Below are positions 34,336 through 46,735 of a stretch of DNA of 64,000 nt, in pieces. Within the stretch, counting starts at the first letter, position 1. Every line of letters starts with the position of its first letter. Made by a program: the position numbers and the translations under genes. The DNA comes from Spinellus fusiger (taxonomy: Eukaryota; Mucoromycota; Mucoromycetes; Mucorales; Phycomycetaceae): NCBI GenBank assembly GCA_025094145.1, contig JALLLS010000011.1, forward strand, positions 1 through 64,000, in the 5' to 3' direction. The notes below the pieces were generated by a model. That model had not been told where the DNA came from. It did not search any database and saw only the letters and a list, made by a program, of their open reading frames with translations.

Positions 34336-37300
34336 ATGCCCCACAACTACACTATTATTACATTTAATGATGCCATTACCGATTCTCCTATCTATCGCTC
34401 TAATACAAGCCATTACGACCAGCAACTGATTCATCTGGAGAAATGGCTCACATCACTTTCTCATCAATTAACACTTTATAACAAAAAACTAAATGGTAAA
34501 TAAGTAAATGTGGGGTATTAAAAAAGCAGTCCATGCTAAAAGACAGTGAGAAAAGAACTTAATCTGCAGGCTGTCACATTTTGTGAGCATATCGTCCCTG
34601 TGGATGTCGACACTACTCTAATAGGCAAGATCCAACAAAAATAAAAGACTATACTATAAACAATAGCTAAAGAAGAAAAAGATACTCTTCTATAGATTCT
34701 CAAGTCACTCTTCCTGTATTGAGGAATTTCGCAACTACCATCCAATCTACCTTATCTCTCAAGGTAAAATCTCCCAAGTAGAGAAAGATGGACTACTCAT
34801 GCTGTAGAAAACTAGTCCTATAAATACTAAATCTTACGAATAGACATCTGACTTGGAGAGAAATCTTATTCAGCCAGTACAGCAGTTTGTGAATACTCAT
34901 CTCGAAGAATTCAAGGTACTTGGTAGCCATTAAGATGTAGGACTAAAAATGAGTGGGGATTTTATTAGAGGTTTCGAAAACAACATAAAAGGATACTTGA
35001 GAAATATGAAACACAACAACAACACTATGCTGCACTCAGCAAAAACAAAGACCCTTCTATCTTGCGTGAGGAGGCTTTCCGGTTACATGAAGCCAGAAAA
35101 GCATATATTCATATGTCTGGGCAGCACGCAATGCATATGATCCACTTGAGATCTTTACTAGAACATTGCTTAGTAGAACATTTCTCAAATGCATTGACTA
35201 TTTCCACAAATGTAGCCTATGAAAAGTCAACAACAAAGAACATCAACAAAGTATTGAAGGACTGGAGGCAATGGCTTGTGGAAAATAAGCAAACATGTAT
35301 GTATCAGCTACAGCACTACGAATATGCCAGAAAAAAGCTACAGAACAACTACATTGATCAGATAGAACCAAGTCATGATCTCGAATACTATAAAGACATT
35401 AGAATGAGAAAGATACTCTCTGACTATGGAAACAATGACAAGACAGAATCCAAGTGGGGATATTTATTTCTAAAGCGTTCAACACATATAGAATGGACCT
35501 GCAAATGGGTCTTCTTACACGGTGGATATGTTGGTTTTTGTGGATTTACAAGAAACAACCACACGGATGGTGTAGTTTTAGAAGAGAGAATGCCTGTTAT
35601 GTTATGTACCATGCGATATGCTACCGAGAACGAACGCCGTTTCTGCTTTGAAATAAAGTGTAACAAGTAAGTGGATGACTCAACAAAGCTATGCATTATA
35701 CTCATGTGATAATAGCACCACTTATACACTGAATGCAGAAACATTACAAGACATGAAGGCCTGGATGCTTGCTTTGGAAAAGAACAAGGCCATTCTCACA
35801 CAGAAAAATTCTATGTCTCCTCGACGTTCTTCTTCACAAATAAGCCAAAGCGACTCAGATTCTATACGTTCTCGATCACCACGTAATATGAGCATAAAAG
35901 CAAAATCAACCACTGAGATATCTGTACCTATTGACATTCCTGCCATTATCAGTACAGTTCCTGCAAGTCCACTCTCAAGTTATCATGCCATGTCCCCATT
36001 AAGTGAATTCCTCAACTCTCAAAACAAAACCAGTATTGAAAAGTCGAACCTCTCATCCACTTCTCTTGTCACATTTTCTATCTCACTTGCTCCTGAAAAC
36101 ATTCATTTATCCAATGTCGTATCACTATCATCTTTGTTGGTGTGGGTTGCTACAGTTTCTCAACAAAAGGCATCCTTTTTACTCTCTAATATCTGTCTGC
36201 CTCTATGGGGTACTCCTTGGACTTATTTGTTAATGAATGGAAGTATATTGTCCGAGTGCAATCTCGCCTCTTCAGGCATTCATAAGGTGTTGACTGAAAA
36301 GGAATCTATATGGCCCTTGAAACAGTACAAACACATCAAAGTAGACATACCACCTATTGAAGAATATTCAGTTGATTTGACAGTACAAAACAATGCTCTA
36401 CGACATTTGTTTGGTAGTGTTTCTGACACCGAAGTAGTCATAAGAGGTACAGTCAATAGCCAACTCTAATGAATTGTATAACTCATGCTATAGCAGGATT
36501 TACATGCTCCTTGAGAAAATCCCCCGTGGAAAGATCAGATAAATTACCTGTTGTTTGGGATACACTCAACATAGATATCTCTGGATCACAATCTACAGTG
36601 GCCGAGGAATCTTCTCTGTCTAGCTACGGGCTTGCTTATACAGGCCGTTTGTTTATTACTCAAGAGAATATATGGTTCTATAGCTCCATGCTTGTGACAT
36701 GTATTAATACAGTAAGTGAATATTGTCAAAGGTAACATAAAGATGAACATTGAAATGATTTGTTTGCTTTTGATAATAATAGATTGCATTGCCACTGAAA
36801 GACATTAAAGAAGTACGCATTGCAAACGATATCAGCACTATGTCTTTGACTACAGCCAGTATGAAGGCAACAAATCCTGTGCTTATCATTGAGCTCACCG
36901 ATGAAAATGAGAGTCCAATTGTATTTGATCCTGTGACAGATTCCATTGGTGCCATTCTAGACATAATAATGTTTATGGTGAGCAACTCAAAAAGTATAAA
37001 GGTAACTACTTCTTCTTCAATTCACTCGACTATGTTAGATGTAATATTATTACTTGCTGATAATTTTATAGTCTATGGATTTGACTAGTATCTACCGAAA
37101 AGTAGAGCAAATAATGATGGAGAAAAACGTACAGGCACAGGAAAATTACTCTGGTACACCCACCCTTCATGAGTCAAAAGTTGAATTCTCAGAAACAATG
37201 GCTTCAGCACAAGTAAAAGGCAACACAGAAAATCCTTCTATGGATCTTAGTGGGTCTCATTCAGCTGAAGAAAATGGGTTGGAAGATAAAATTTCATTAA

Positions 37301-39060
37301 CCAAAGAAAATAAGGACAATGTATTGGAGAAAGAACAGAATCCTCAAAAGCCTTTACCTATCCCACCTGTAGATCCAGATGCATTGCCTGCCTCCATTCC
37401 TTCCCCATCAGGACCTTGTACTTGTGAATGTACTGATCATTTGGATCGATTGGAATCAGAGAGTGAATTTCCCATTTCAGCAAAACGTCTTTATGAACTT
37501 ATGTTCTCTGATGAAAAAAATGCACCTCCCTCAGACGGTGGTATATGGCATACCAAGACAGAATCAATGCAAGGCCATGACCTGAGAATAACAACCTGGT
37601 TAGATGATGATGATAAAAAATCAACAACGAGAGTTCTCAAGTATATTATGCCGGTTTCAAATCCTATTGTGCGTATCAAAGAAGCAGAAGTGGTGGAAAC
37701 ACAAATCCTTTTAAGAGAGGATGACTATCTACGTTATGTTGTTCAAATCTCCACTAAAACAGAAGCACTACCCTACGCGGATGCTTTTATTCCTCGTGTA
37801 CGCTATTGTATTTCATGGGTTAGCTCATCAAGATGTAAACTTACTTGCACTATGGATGTCTTGTGGGTCAAGAGTGTCATGGTAAAGAGTATTATCACAC
37901 GTGCAGCTCTTAAAGCAATGGGAGAAACTATCAAGTCATTTGTCAACATTATACAAAAAGAAGCTGCTTACATAGCTGAACAAGCTGCTGCTGAAAGAGA
38001 GGATCAAATGAATGCTTATCAAAGAGCATTTTTACCAGAGGAATCTGGCTCAGAAGAACAAGCTGCTGAGCCCAAGGAAGATAGTAAGAAGACTGAAACA
38101 GTCGTAAGTACTACTGCCAAGCCAACTATCCCCGATAGCACTCCTTATAAACCAACCGAGAAAGCTAAAGGTAAGAAAAGGATCATAAAAGGTCATGGAA
38201 GAAAGAAAGAAAAGAACAGCTCACCTTTTTTCTTTCTTTTTCAATAACACTAATAAAATAGATTCACTTGTATCAGATACAAAAGCAACAAACTTTAAAC
38301 GTACTTCCACTGCCTCAACTGCCCGTACACATAAAAACAGTTCAAACTCTCATGCATATGAGAAGAAACGAGAATCAGTTCCTACCGCTCAATGGCAAGA
38401 CATGTCAAAGGAGGATGGACTGACATTTGGCTGGGTGTCAAAGACGCCAATGATGATAATGATAACAATCCTCTGCACGTCTCTATTCCTTTGGTGCAAC
38501 TGGGTTTACTCGCATTCATCTGTTTACATTAGCACACAAAGTACAGAGGCTAATAATTTGAAAAGTACAATCAAAGAAAATGCCAGTCTTTTCTCAAAGG
38601 CAGTCTACCTGAAGGACCTAGAAAGTGGAGTTTTAGATAATTCAATGTTGCCTCCTTATACTGATTCAGACAGGTAAGATATTAATCAATTGCCATAGGA
38701 AATATAGGGATTTTAAGTGAATGTTAATAATAACTCTATAATGATTTGTATAGTTTTCAGCTATTTCTTCAGCATAAAAATCATAACATCTCATCCTTTG
38801 TACCATACCGGTGGTTCTCTGGAAAGCATTATTCAATGGCTATGGATATTGATTCTAGTCGTGAGCGTGTTGCTGTTATAAGACATGACTTACTTGTCAC
38901 CTTTAAAATACTCAACAAAGTGGATACACAACTTCTTGAGAATGAATATATGAATTGGCTACAAGATAACCAGCAGAAATGTATATCACCTTCCTCCAAA
39001 CCCTCCAACTCTAGCCACTGTGTTAATATCAGTACACAACTACATTTATTTAATAACTAA
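34336..39060 (+). CDS. SIP3: SIP3/LAM3-type sterol-transfer protein (BAR-PH-GRAM-VASt-TM)
   Basis: Large multi-exon gene. The start is at 34,336 (MPHNYTIITFND), matching the family N-terminus. Domains in order: a BAR-like helical region (34,340 to about 35,420, with REEAFRLHEARKAYIHMSG); a PH domain (KWGYLFLKR...WTCKWVFLHGG, about 35,450-35,790); a Ser-rich linker; a second helical part; a GRAM/PH-like domain (GRLFITQENIWFYSS, about 36,640-37,000); a VASt/StART-like domain (about 37,440-38,010, with ISAKRLYELMFSDEKNAPPS); a membrane span (MMIMITILCTSLFLW, about 38,450-38,500); and a lumenal tail. Yeast Lam/Ysp proteins sit at ER-plasma membrane contacts and move sterol. An apparent frameshift at 35,668 is removed by a 49-nt intron, and intron 34,625-34,695 is GC-AG. 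The first exon junction (34,495) could not be resolved. Confidence 0.8.
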
Positions 39061-39369
39061 TCTACAGATATTCATCTATACTATTTCTCTTAAATATAAT
39101 AGCTAATCAATAGTAATAATAATTTCACACCTCAGATAACCTATCTTCATTTGTACACTATCTTATTATGAGAATCACTTTATACGCTTATCAGAAATAG
39201 ACTAATCACTTATTAGATATGGAAATCAATGTTTTGTAGTAATTGAAGTAGTTATAATGTAAAAGGTATTCCTAAATTTAAACTAAACATACTCAGTTGT
39301 GTATAAATCAGAGCTTTGGGCTGTTCAACTGAGTACAGTCTTTATACTGTGTTTGCTGCATTTTATAAC
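39061..39369. other. Gap between SIP3 stop and the inverted repeat
   Basis: About 300 bp of AT-rich sequence that must hold the SIP3 terminator. No counterpart lies beyond the right arm, so symmetry stops at the Tc1-A end. Confidence 0.6.
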
Positions 39370-39371
39370 TA

Positions 39372-40733
39372 CAGCCACACCCAATTGAATTTAATACTTT
39401 TGAAAATAAATTTCAGGATGAAATATTTAGGACATGTTCAACATTAGATAAAAAACACTCCACATTTGATCTAGAAGCTTCAAACTTCTACACAATAAAA
39501 CTCAACATCTTTAATTATAGAAAACAATATAATAATAGTACAACTAATATTTTATATGGCCTCCTTTGGCATCAATGACTGTATAGTATCTATCTGCCAT
39601 ACTCAGAACTAATCGTTGTGCAAGTTCAACACCAACCCTCCCCCACTCCTCTGCAAGTAGAGTATTCAAACTTTCAACATTGTTAATAAATACCCTTCTT
39701 TCCTCAATTTGTCTATCAAAGGCCTACTAGATGTGTTCAATTGGGATCAAGTCAGGGCTTTGTGCGGGCCAGTACTCAAGGTACCCTAATCTGATGTGTC
39801 TCTTCCCGCTATCTAGCATAATCCCCAGTATGACAGCTAGCACCCTATTCTTATAACAGAAAATCCCTATCCTCTTTATGATGCAATTCCATGAACAAAG
39901 GATGGAACTCACCAGCTAAAATTTTGATATATTCGTCTTGGTTTACAGTGCCATCAACAAAGACTCATGAGCCAAATCCACCTACCCAAAAACAGCTCCA
40001 AAGCATAATCCCACCGCCACTAAAATTTGTCATTGGAACACTATGATTAGAATCGTAACGTTCTCTAAATTTTATGATGACATGGGTACTACTATTTTCC
40101 CCTTTCATGGCGTACCTTGATTCATCAGACTAGATGACACCTCTCCACTGATCATTTGTCCAGTTAACATGTTCCTTAGCCCAAAAAAACTGCTTCTCTT
40201 TGTGTTTTTCAGTTAAGGCTGGCTTGTGGTTTACAGAAAAAATCCAAACCCTAAATGATTGCAGTAGCTGATGATGGTGTTTCTACATACATCAACCTGA
40301 ATCCTCAACATTTCCAATTTCAGCTGCTTATATGAGGCGAATGGGTCCTCTCTAATGACCTTATCCAGGTGTCTGAGGTCCTTCTCACTGGCTTTTATTT
40401 TTATTTTATTTATGTTTTCCATGACTCTAAATGTAATAATGAGCTACGTTCTTTGATGTTTCTGATAATATTCTGAACTGTGGGCTTTTTCATCTCAACT
40501 ATGTTTGCGATGGTAGTCAATTCTAACCCAGCCTTAAACATGTAATAAATGCCTCATAGCCTTTTATTTTCTGCTTTATCCTATTCTCCATGAGTGTGAG
40601 TTTCTGAACATCTATATGACATGTTGTGTTGGCTTAACACTATTTTGAAAGAATATGAGTTTTATGTATAAAAAAAAAGTTATTTTTTTCCATTAAAATT
40701 TAGGCAAGTATTAAATTCAATTGGGTGTGGCTG
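39372..40733 (-). mobile_element. Tc1-A element, left arm copy (1,362 bp)
   Basis: Bounded by inverted repeats of about 28 bp (CAGCCACACCCAATTGAATT at the left, its complement at 40,714-40,733) and flanked by TA on both sides. Minus-strand transposase pieces are readable: an N-terminal basic helix region (IKIKASEKDLRHLDKVIRED, 40,231-40,422), a middle region with GGGIMLWSCF-type block at about 40,010, and the C-terminal signature WPAQSPDLIPIEHI at 39,727-39,770. Internal stops and frame slips make the gene inactive. The mirror copy is at 54,976-56,337. Confidence 0.9.
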
Positions 40734-40740
40734 TACTATA

Positions 40741-41680
40741 GGAGGCATAGTAAGGCACTGCAGAAAGGAAAACCCGGTAGCACCTTTACTCAAGTGTGGC
40801 CAAAGTAAAACTAGTTGTGACGGAGCTATTTAATGGTTACATATAGCATCTGTGATGATCCTCAACAAACGAAAGAAACTATCATGGAGAAGATAGCCAT
40901 CAAGATCTCAGACAAGACTTTAAAGAAATGCCTTGATAAGAATAAACTTTCATATATCCTGGTGATTAGTTCTTTCTTTCTTTTTAAAAATAATGATAAA
41001 AAGAAGCTATGGAGGCAATATTCCAATGAGTCTTTAAGAAAATAAACTAGACTTATGAACAATAGTTGAAAGTAGTATGGTCGTCCGAGTCTAGAGTAAA
41101 ATTGATGAGCCATGACAGGGGCATCAAAGTCAATAGGCAATAAGTCATGACATTTAGCCCTGAAAATGTTCTGGAAACAAATAAGTCTGGAGGTGATGGA
41201 GTAATAGTATGGAGCTGTTTCAGTAGGCAAGGTATTAAGAGATGGATCGCAGTGGATGGTAAGATAAACTCTGATAAGCGCATTGATATCTTGGGAGAAA
41301 TTTACTGCCATGAGCTCAAACATCTCTCTTTCTTAAATCCTGGATTCAGTGACTGAATACAGGAACACAATGCTATACCCTATACTAGGAAAAAAAACTC
41401 AATTGGAAAGTATTAAACAGTTAGTGATCACTCTTTAACAGTCGCCACAAAGTCTTAATCCCAATCCAACGGAGCATCAATAAGCCCACTTCAAGATGAT
41501 CATTAGGAAAAACAGGAAAGTCTATTTCACCAAGGAAAAGTTAGAGGCTGCCTTGATGCTGAAATAAAGAAAAAATATCAAAGAAAGTGACAGACAACCT
41601 CATTGCCAGCATGGAGTGGAGATGTCGGGCAGTTACTGATGTCAAGAGTAGTCATGGTGGTTGATAAGTAGCTTGCAAAT
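40741..41680 (+). mobile_element. Tc1-C remnant, left arm
   Basis: Plus-strand fragments of another Tc1 transposase: MTFSPENVLETNKSGGDGVI then VWSCFSRQG (catalytic-core strand, 41,147-41,250), WIAVDGKINSDKR, and at about 41,590-41,660 a C-terminal tail with NLIASMEWRCRAVTDV. Many stops. The mirror copy is at 54,029-54,968; its 54,353-54,562 frame is the same peptide on the minus strand. Confidence 0.7.
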
Positions 41681-41819
41681 AAAGCCGCTGCTTTGTATTA
41701 TCAACACTCATCTATTTAATTATTGAATATTTCAACTCTTTGTCTAATGAATATATAAAATAACAACGCTATTAAGATAGAGAATGAAAATAAAAATAAA
41801 TTTGGATTTTTAAAAAGTG

Positions 41820-41965
41820 AGTCGCTTTTGCCTTGTCACTTTACAGTCTTATTTTTTCAAAAGCTCTCATCAGATGGCCACCAGGCCCAGTGCGTGAATA
41901 GTATTTTCATCATCCTAAAATAAAAATAAAATACATTATATTGTATTATGTTGTATTGTATTGTA
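41820..41965 (+). mobile_element. LINE 3' tail, left arm
   Basis: It contains the block 'aaaagctctcatcagatggcc...cagtgcgtgaatag', diverged from the 3' end of the LINE at 4,240-4,290, followed by an (AAAAT)n-like tail. Only the last 120 bp or so of the LINE is present. Mirror copy at 53,744-53,889. Confidence 0.6.
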
Positions 41966-42229
41966 TATCAATGAGATTAAATATAGCTTAATACAAAAGT
42001 AGTTGAAACTATTCAAGAGATTAAGTGGTAATAATAAAATAATGTGAAGCATTTCTAGTAGTAAAAGTGATAAAAGTCCTATGCGTTATGAGGGGCAATG
42101 TCAACTATGAAAGTGTATTGATTTCTTGAGAACTCCTTATCAACTCTAGCTTCACCGTCTCTCACACCCGAATCTTAAAATTATCTATTCACTTTAAAGA
42201 GATAATGTTATCAGTCATACTATTAAATT

Positions 42230-42345
42230 GACAGGGTCATGGAGGATGGACAACGGTGTAAAGATATTACTCTACCGGCCAGCTTATAGCCCTGATATCA
42301 ATTAAACGGAAAATCTCTGGGTTCAAATAATAATAAATAGGCTTT
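42230..42345 (+). mobile_element. Tc1-D remnant, left arm
   Basis: A plus-strand stretch reads MDNGVKILLYRPAYSPDIN, stop, TENLWVQ, a broken copy of the Tc1 signature (PAxSPDxNPxENLW) in which the Pro codon has become TAA-shifted. Mirror copy at 53,364-53,479. It is a family distinct from A, B and C by wording. Confidence 0.55.
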
Positions 42346-42613
42346 ATGAAAATTAGTGTACACATCATCAAGCAAAGGATAAAGGCTGTCATTGTGTTGC
42401 AAAGCGAGACAGTGCCAAGAAACAATATAGATGCCTTTGCCTTGAATTTATTGAACTCTTTCTACATTATAGTCTATATTGTTATGAGTAAAGGCAAGAT
42501 TTAAAGAAAGTAATAGCACGTCATAAAGACAAAGTCAATTATTTTTGGCTGGATACTATTTTATGGGCTCAGAAAGCTGAAGGGAAGCAAAAATACGAGA
42601 AAAATTTAAAAAA

Positions 42614-42692
42614 TGGAGTCTCTTTGGGAGTCGAAACCAAGATGTAGATATAGTAAAGTGAATGCTTTAGCCATTAAACTACGTAGAGTACT
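42614..42692 (-). pseudogene. tRNA-like pseudogene, left arm
   Basis: Mirror of 53,017-53,095, described there. Confidence 0.4.
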
Positions 42693-42959
42693 CAGTATGC
42701 ATATAGTTTTTAAGGGGTTATGACAAAGTACCAGCCCACGATATTCCTGTCTATGCCTTGTTTCTTTCATGTAGACTGCACTGAGCCAGATCAGCTGTGC
42801 TCCCCCTATTTTTATACTCCGGTTCTGTTTCTTCAATTTGTATGCTCTACCTTGCTATGAATATAGCTCTACAGATTCCTTAAGTAAAGACATAAAATTC
42901 TCATTAAACAAATAAAAGGATAATCATAGTAAAATAAAAGAATATTTTACTAAAATATA

Positions 42960-43045
42960 CAATATTCGGCATGGACATTTCTTGAACTCATCACAATCTG
43001 GTATCTCCGCCTCGTGCCTTCAATGGGTCTATTCGTATATTCCTT
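42960..43045 (-). mobile_element. Tc1 transposase C-terminal scrap, left arm
   Basis: Minus strand reads RRRYQIVMSSRNVHAEY, resembling the Tc1-B C-terminus (MGRRCKAVIEAKDGNTKY). Mirror at 52,664-52,749. Confidence 0.4.
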
Positions 43046-43139
43046 GGGGATTACCTTCCATCTCAGCATAGTGCTAGTCTTCAGCTCTATCCTGTTCGTT
43101 TTCTTACAGAGTATTTTTATTTAAGCTTTCATATTTATT

Positions 43140-44215
43140 CTACAACAACAAGAAGGCTTATTTAGGTTAAGATATGTGTTTAGTATACTGAATAAAGAAA
43201 GTCTAATACTTTTACAAAGTCATTTGAGGGACTATTCATACAGACAATAATAGGTAGAAAAAACCCACCTGTTGATAGAACTGTCTGTGTCAGATTGATG
43301 ATCGGTAGTATCATATTATCAAGTAAAATATGTTTAATGAAGAACTCAGCACCAACAACTATAATTGAGTGGTATAAAACGAGAGTCTTTGTTCAACACA
43401 TTAGTAGACTACATTCACTATAAACAAACATTAGTAAATTTAATGCTACTAATAGTGTCAAGAAGAGAAAATGTAAATGTGTCACAATAAAGAATTTTTT
43501 TATCATAAAGTCATGACATACACTCAATGGAAAACTCGAAAAAAATAGGATCAAGGCTAGTGCAATTGCTTACAATAAACATGATCTGTATTTGTTTTTT
43601 GTCTCAGTCTCAGATCCACTATTTGGAGTAGCCTTTAGTCTCTGAGCTTACTTCCAGATATATTTGAATCTAAAAGTCGAGATTAACTATCAATCGGTGT
43701 CGTTTATTGCTGATGCCGTGCTTTAGTTTTGCTCAGCGCTTTATCAGCAAATTATTTTCTCAATTTCCAGTTATGTTTTTTCCTAGATGTTGCAGTATTA
43801 ACTATAACTCAATACTCACCAATAACTAGTCTATATAACATCGATCATTGTTACCGAGTTGCAACGGAATAGTATACATTCTAAAGTAAAGTAAATGTTT
43901 TATGTGCTTGATGGATTTCTCCACTGGTAATTAATGCACTGTCAAGCACACCTAGCAGTTTTACCCACACGTATTGTTTAATTTGACCTTTGAAAGTCAT
44001 AGTCACACCAAGTGACCCCTATTGGGCTTGCATACAAGCGATCAGCTGAAAACTATCCTCAAATCATAGGCACAATATGTGGCCTTTTTCTTTTCGATTG
44101 AACCATTATCACCATAACACTTGTCATTCATTCTACTATTGTTATTATATTTGTACTTTACTCAAGGTAGAAAAGAAGAAAAGTAAAAGTAAAAGTGAAC
44201 ACTAATCCGACCCCA
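43140..44215 (-). repeat. Dispersed repeat also found at window start, left arm
   Basis: Reverse-complement relative of 1-1,300. Mirror copy at 51,494-52,569 on the plus strand. It ends next to the unknown ORF at 44,216-44,509 (and mirror 51,200-51,493). Confidence 0.7.
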
Positions 44216-44509
44216 TTAAATAGGTGCAGCTGCCATAGACAGCAAAAGTTTAATTTTTTCTAGTTCTCTGAGAAAAGAGGAAAGAGAGAGAAAATAGGGG
44301 CACATCTGTGAATGGCGTTTGTGTCGCGTCATATAGTAAGCATTATAGACCTTGTCATGCCATTGGTTTAAAAGAAGATTCCAAGTATAAAGTCGGAGTG
44401 CTGTTGGCAATCTCCCCACAGAGTACTGGCGGGGGATAAGACCAGCCATGGATACAAAGACTTGGTATGTATAGCAGCAGTAAACGGTCGGCGAAAGAAT
44501 CATCTGCAT
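44216..44509 (-). CDS. Unknown 97-aa ORF inside the arm (left copy)
   Basis: Open frame on the minus strand, identical to 51,200-51,493 on the plus strand. It is rich in Leu/Tyr/Arg with a helical C-terminus (FLRELEKIKLLLSMAAAP). No domain recognised; possibly a fragment of a mobile-element protein. Being inside repeat-rich DNA it may be non-genic. Confidence 0.25.
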   Translation of the reverse strand: MQMILSPTVYCCYTYQVFVSMAGLIPRQYSVGRLPTALRLYTWNLLLNQWHDKVYNAYYMTRHKRHSQMCPYFLSLSSFLRELEKIKLLLSMAAAPI

Positions 44510-45356
44510 TGATGTAAGCCTTTGGAGTTGACATGGCCGTTTCGTTGCCTTTCTTTTATACTGTCATCTAAACTCAATAGCTACTTATTATTCAATTCAA
44601 CAGTATTTTAAAATAAAATAAAATAAAATAAATAGCCCGAATTCATAGTTCTTTTGGTATACAAGTAAAAAAGCACTACTAGTGAGTGGGTCGAGTGTTT
44701 TACACTGTAGCTTTATCTCCATCAAGAATATAAGGGGATACTCATAGTTCTATAGTCAATACAGTTTTGAGCAAACGATGGCTTAAAATTAATCAGCCGA
44801 ACTAAGACGACAGCCAATAAAGTGAGCTTATATTTCCATGCAATACAATAATTGAATTAAGGAATAGACTGTTCGTCCAAGTACAAAAGAAAACTGTACT
44901 CTGAAAGACAAAATTTAATAACAAGAAAGACTGTCACTACTGAAAAGGTTTACAAAGTGTTTATAGTGCTTTCCATTTACCTCTAATACAGTTATGATGG
45001 GTGCATGAGCATTTTCATTAGACCCTTTATCAGTGACGCTCCATGATATTTGTCTGGTGAATCACAATGTGTACCTATGAGGAATAATGACAGATACAAA
45101 TGCCAATTAAATTGCATACATGAACTATCTTATAGTGCCTCAACCACAAAAAGAAGTATAATGGTGTCAATAGTATAGTATGGGACATATTTAATAATAA
45201 AATCAATGAGTGTATGAGCAAATCAAAAGGCAATAGAGACTAAAGAAGAAGATTCTTTGCCTTGATTTCTGCACTATTCCACACTAAAACCATATTAATA
45301 ATCACAACATAAAAGAAAACAGTTCCAAAACACATACCAGTCAACTACAGTGGGGG

Positions 45357-46733
45357 TAAAAAAAACAAGGGACACTTTTCATTTTCCAGTATACTTCTGT
45401 AATAAGAAATACTCATTCTTTGTCATAAAAACATAAATTAAACACACAATAGAGACTTGAAAATCGGATAAAGTATAAAGAAGGTCAATAGAATATTAAA
45501 TACAAATTTATTGGGTGGAAAACCTTAATATTTAGTGTTTCCACCCTTGGCCTTTATCACAGCCCTACATCTCCGATGCATACTGTTTGTTGTGTTCCAA
45601 CTTCAATCCAAAGATTCTCTATGAGTTGTTCAACATGGGTAGTATGCTGTGAAATATCAGAATCTTCTATGAAAGCTTGAGTGCATACAAGTACCATAGT
45701 ACATCTCTGTATCATCTCACTGATCGGTCGTAACTACAAATCAACCTTCTAAGCTCAATATACTATCGGACATTTAATAAGAGCTGCCTTCATCCATAAA
45801 TCCTTAGTGGATAAAATAAGACCTATCAAAGGCAATTAAAGTGAGGACACATAATAGATGGCTCTATAATGGTGTGCTTATTCAATGAAATAACCATAAG
45901 GCACCACCTATGTAGTCTACCATTAGGTAGATCATCTACACCAACCATACAGTTGCATATATCAATAAGCCATGCCATGGACTAATCATTAACTATCAAA
46001 AGGTAGAATACCACTGAAAGATAAGCACACACAAAAAGTATAAATAAGTAGCCACTCTTCAATTAATAAAAAAAAAGTATCTTTGTTCAGTCTCGTTATT
46101 ATTTACTTGTCTGAATAATCACAGGAAGGTTGGTGTCTGTGAAAGGCAGTATAGACAGTAGAGGATACATTGAAATCTTAAAGGAGAATTACTAGCCTGA
46201 GCTAGCTCGACTCAAGGTACTGAATCTAGAGGTGGATTATGTTCTTCAAGAAGACAATGCTAGCTGCCACAAGAGTAGAGAGTCCAGGTTGTGGAAGGCA
46301 AATGAGAGCATTGCCACTATGGAGGGGTGGCCCTCACAAAGCCCCGACCTCAACCCCATAGATCATTTGTGGAAGGTGCTTGACAGAGCAATAAGAAAGA
46401 GGATGACCCCAAGAAGTACTCTTCAAGATTTGGAGGTGCTCTTGTTAGAAGAATGGGAAAATATTCCCAAGGATACCACAGACACCCTCATTGCCAGCAT
46501 GGGGCGGAGATGCAAGGCTGTCATTGAGGCCAAGGATGGAAACACTAAATATTGAAGTTTTCCGCCCAATAAACTTGTATATAATATCCTTTTGACCTTT
46601 TTTTATACTTCATCCAATTTTCAAGTCTTTAATATGTGTTTAATGTATGTTTTTATGACAAAGAATAAGTACCTCCTATTACAGAAGCATACCGGGATAT
46701 GAAAAATCTTCCTTATTATTTTGAAAGTCACTG
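45357..46733 (+). mobile_element. Tc1-B fold-back element, left arm
   Basis: The ends are TA/CAGTGGGGGTAAAAAAAACA (45,357 on) and ...TTTGAAAGTCACTG/TA (46,733). The outer ~230 bp at each end are diverged inverted copies of each other that both include the transposase C-terminus, so the element is fold-back-like. Inside lie the coding-like repeat (45,595-45,830), the LTR-like piece (45,835-46,125) and a plus-strand transposase C-terminal half (46,232-46,555, VLQEDN and GWPSQSPDLNPIDHLW, intact through KDGNTKY). The N-terminal half is missing, so no active transposase. Mirror copy at 48,976-50,352. Confidence 0.75.
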
Positions 46734-46735
46734 TA

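Larger units (their letters stand above)
39369..46735 (+). repeat. Left arm of a giant inverted repeat (7,367 bp)
   Basis: Every position x pairs with 95,709 - x in the right arm. Line-by-line comparison of the outer 600 bp gave four mismatches (39,375, 39,636, 39,683 and 39,743); about ten 60-bp spot checks spread over the remaining arm, plus all long ORFs, gave none. The outer boundary is the TA/CAG terminus of a Tc1-A element and the inner boundary the CTG/TA terminus of a Tc1-B element; the base beyond each differs between arms. The contents are listed separately. Confidence 0.95.

Noticed and set aside
35660..35720. Apparent frameshift in the PH domain of the SIP3-like gene
   Set aside because: A 49-nt intron starting GTAAGT and ending ATAG restores the PH-domain end (NNTTYTLNAETLQDMKAW).
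40862..41323. 153-aa ORF in each arm (also 54,386-54,847)
   Set aside because: It is antisense to the Tc1-C transposase fragment, whose conserved core lies in the other strand.
42606..42836. 76-aa ORF in each arm
   Set aside because: It overlaps the tRNA-like pseudogene and has no protein-like features.
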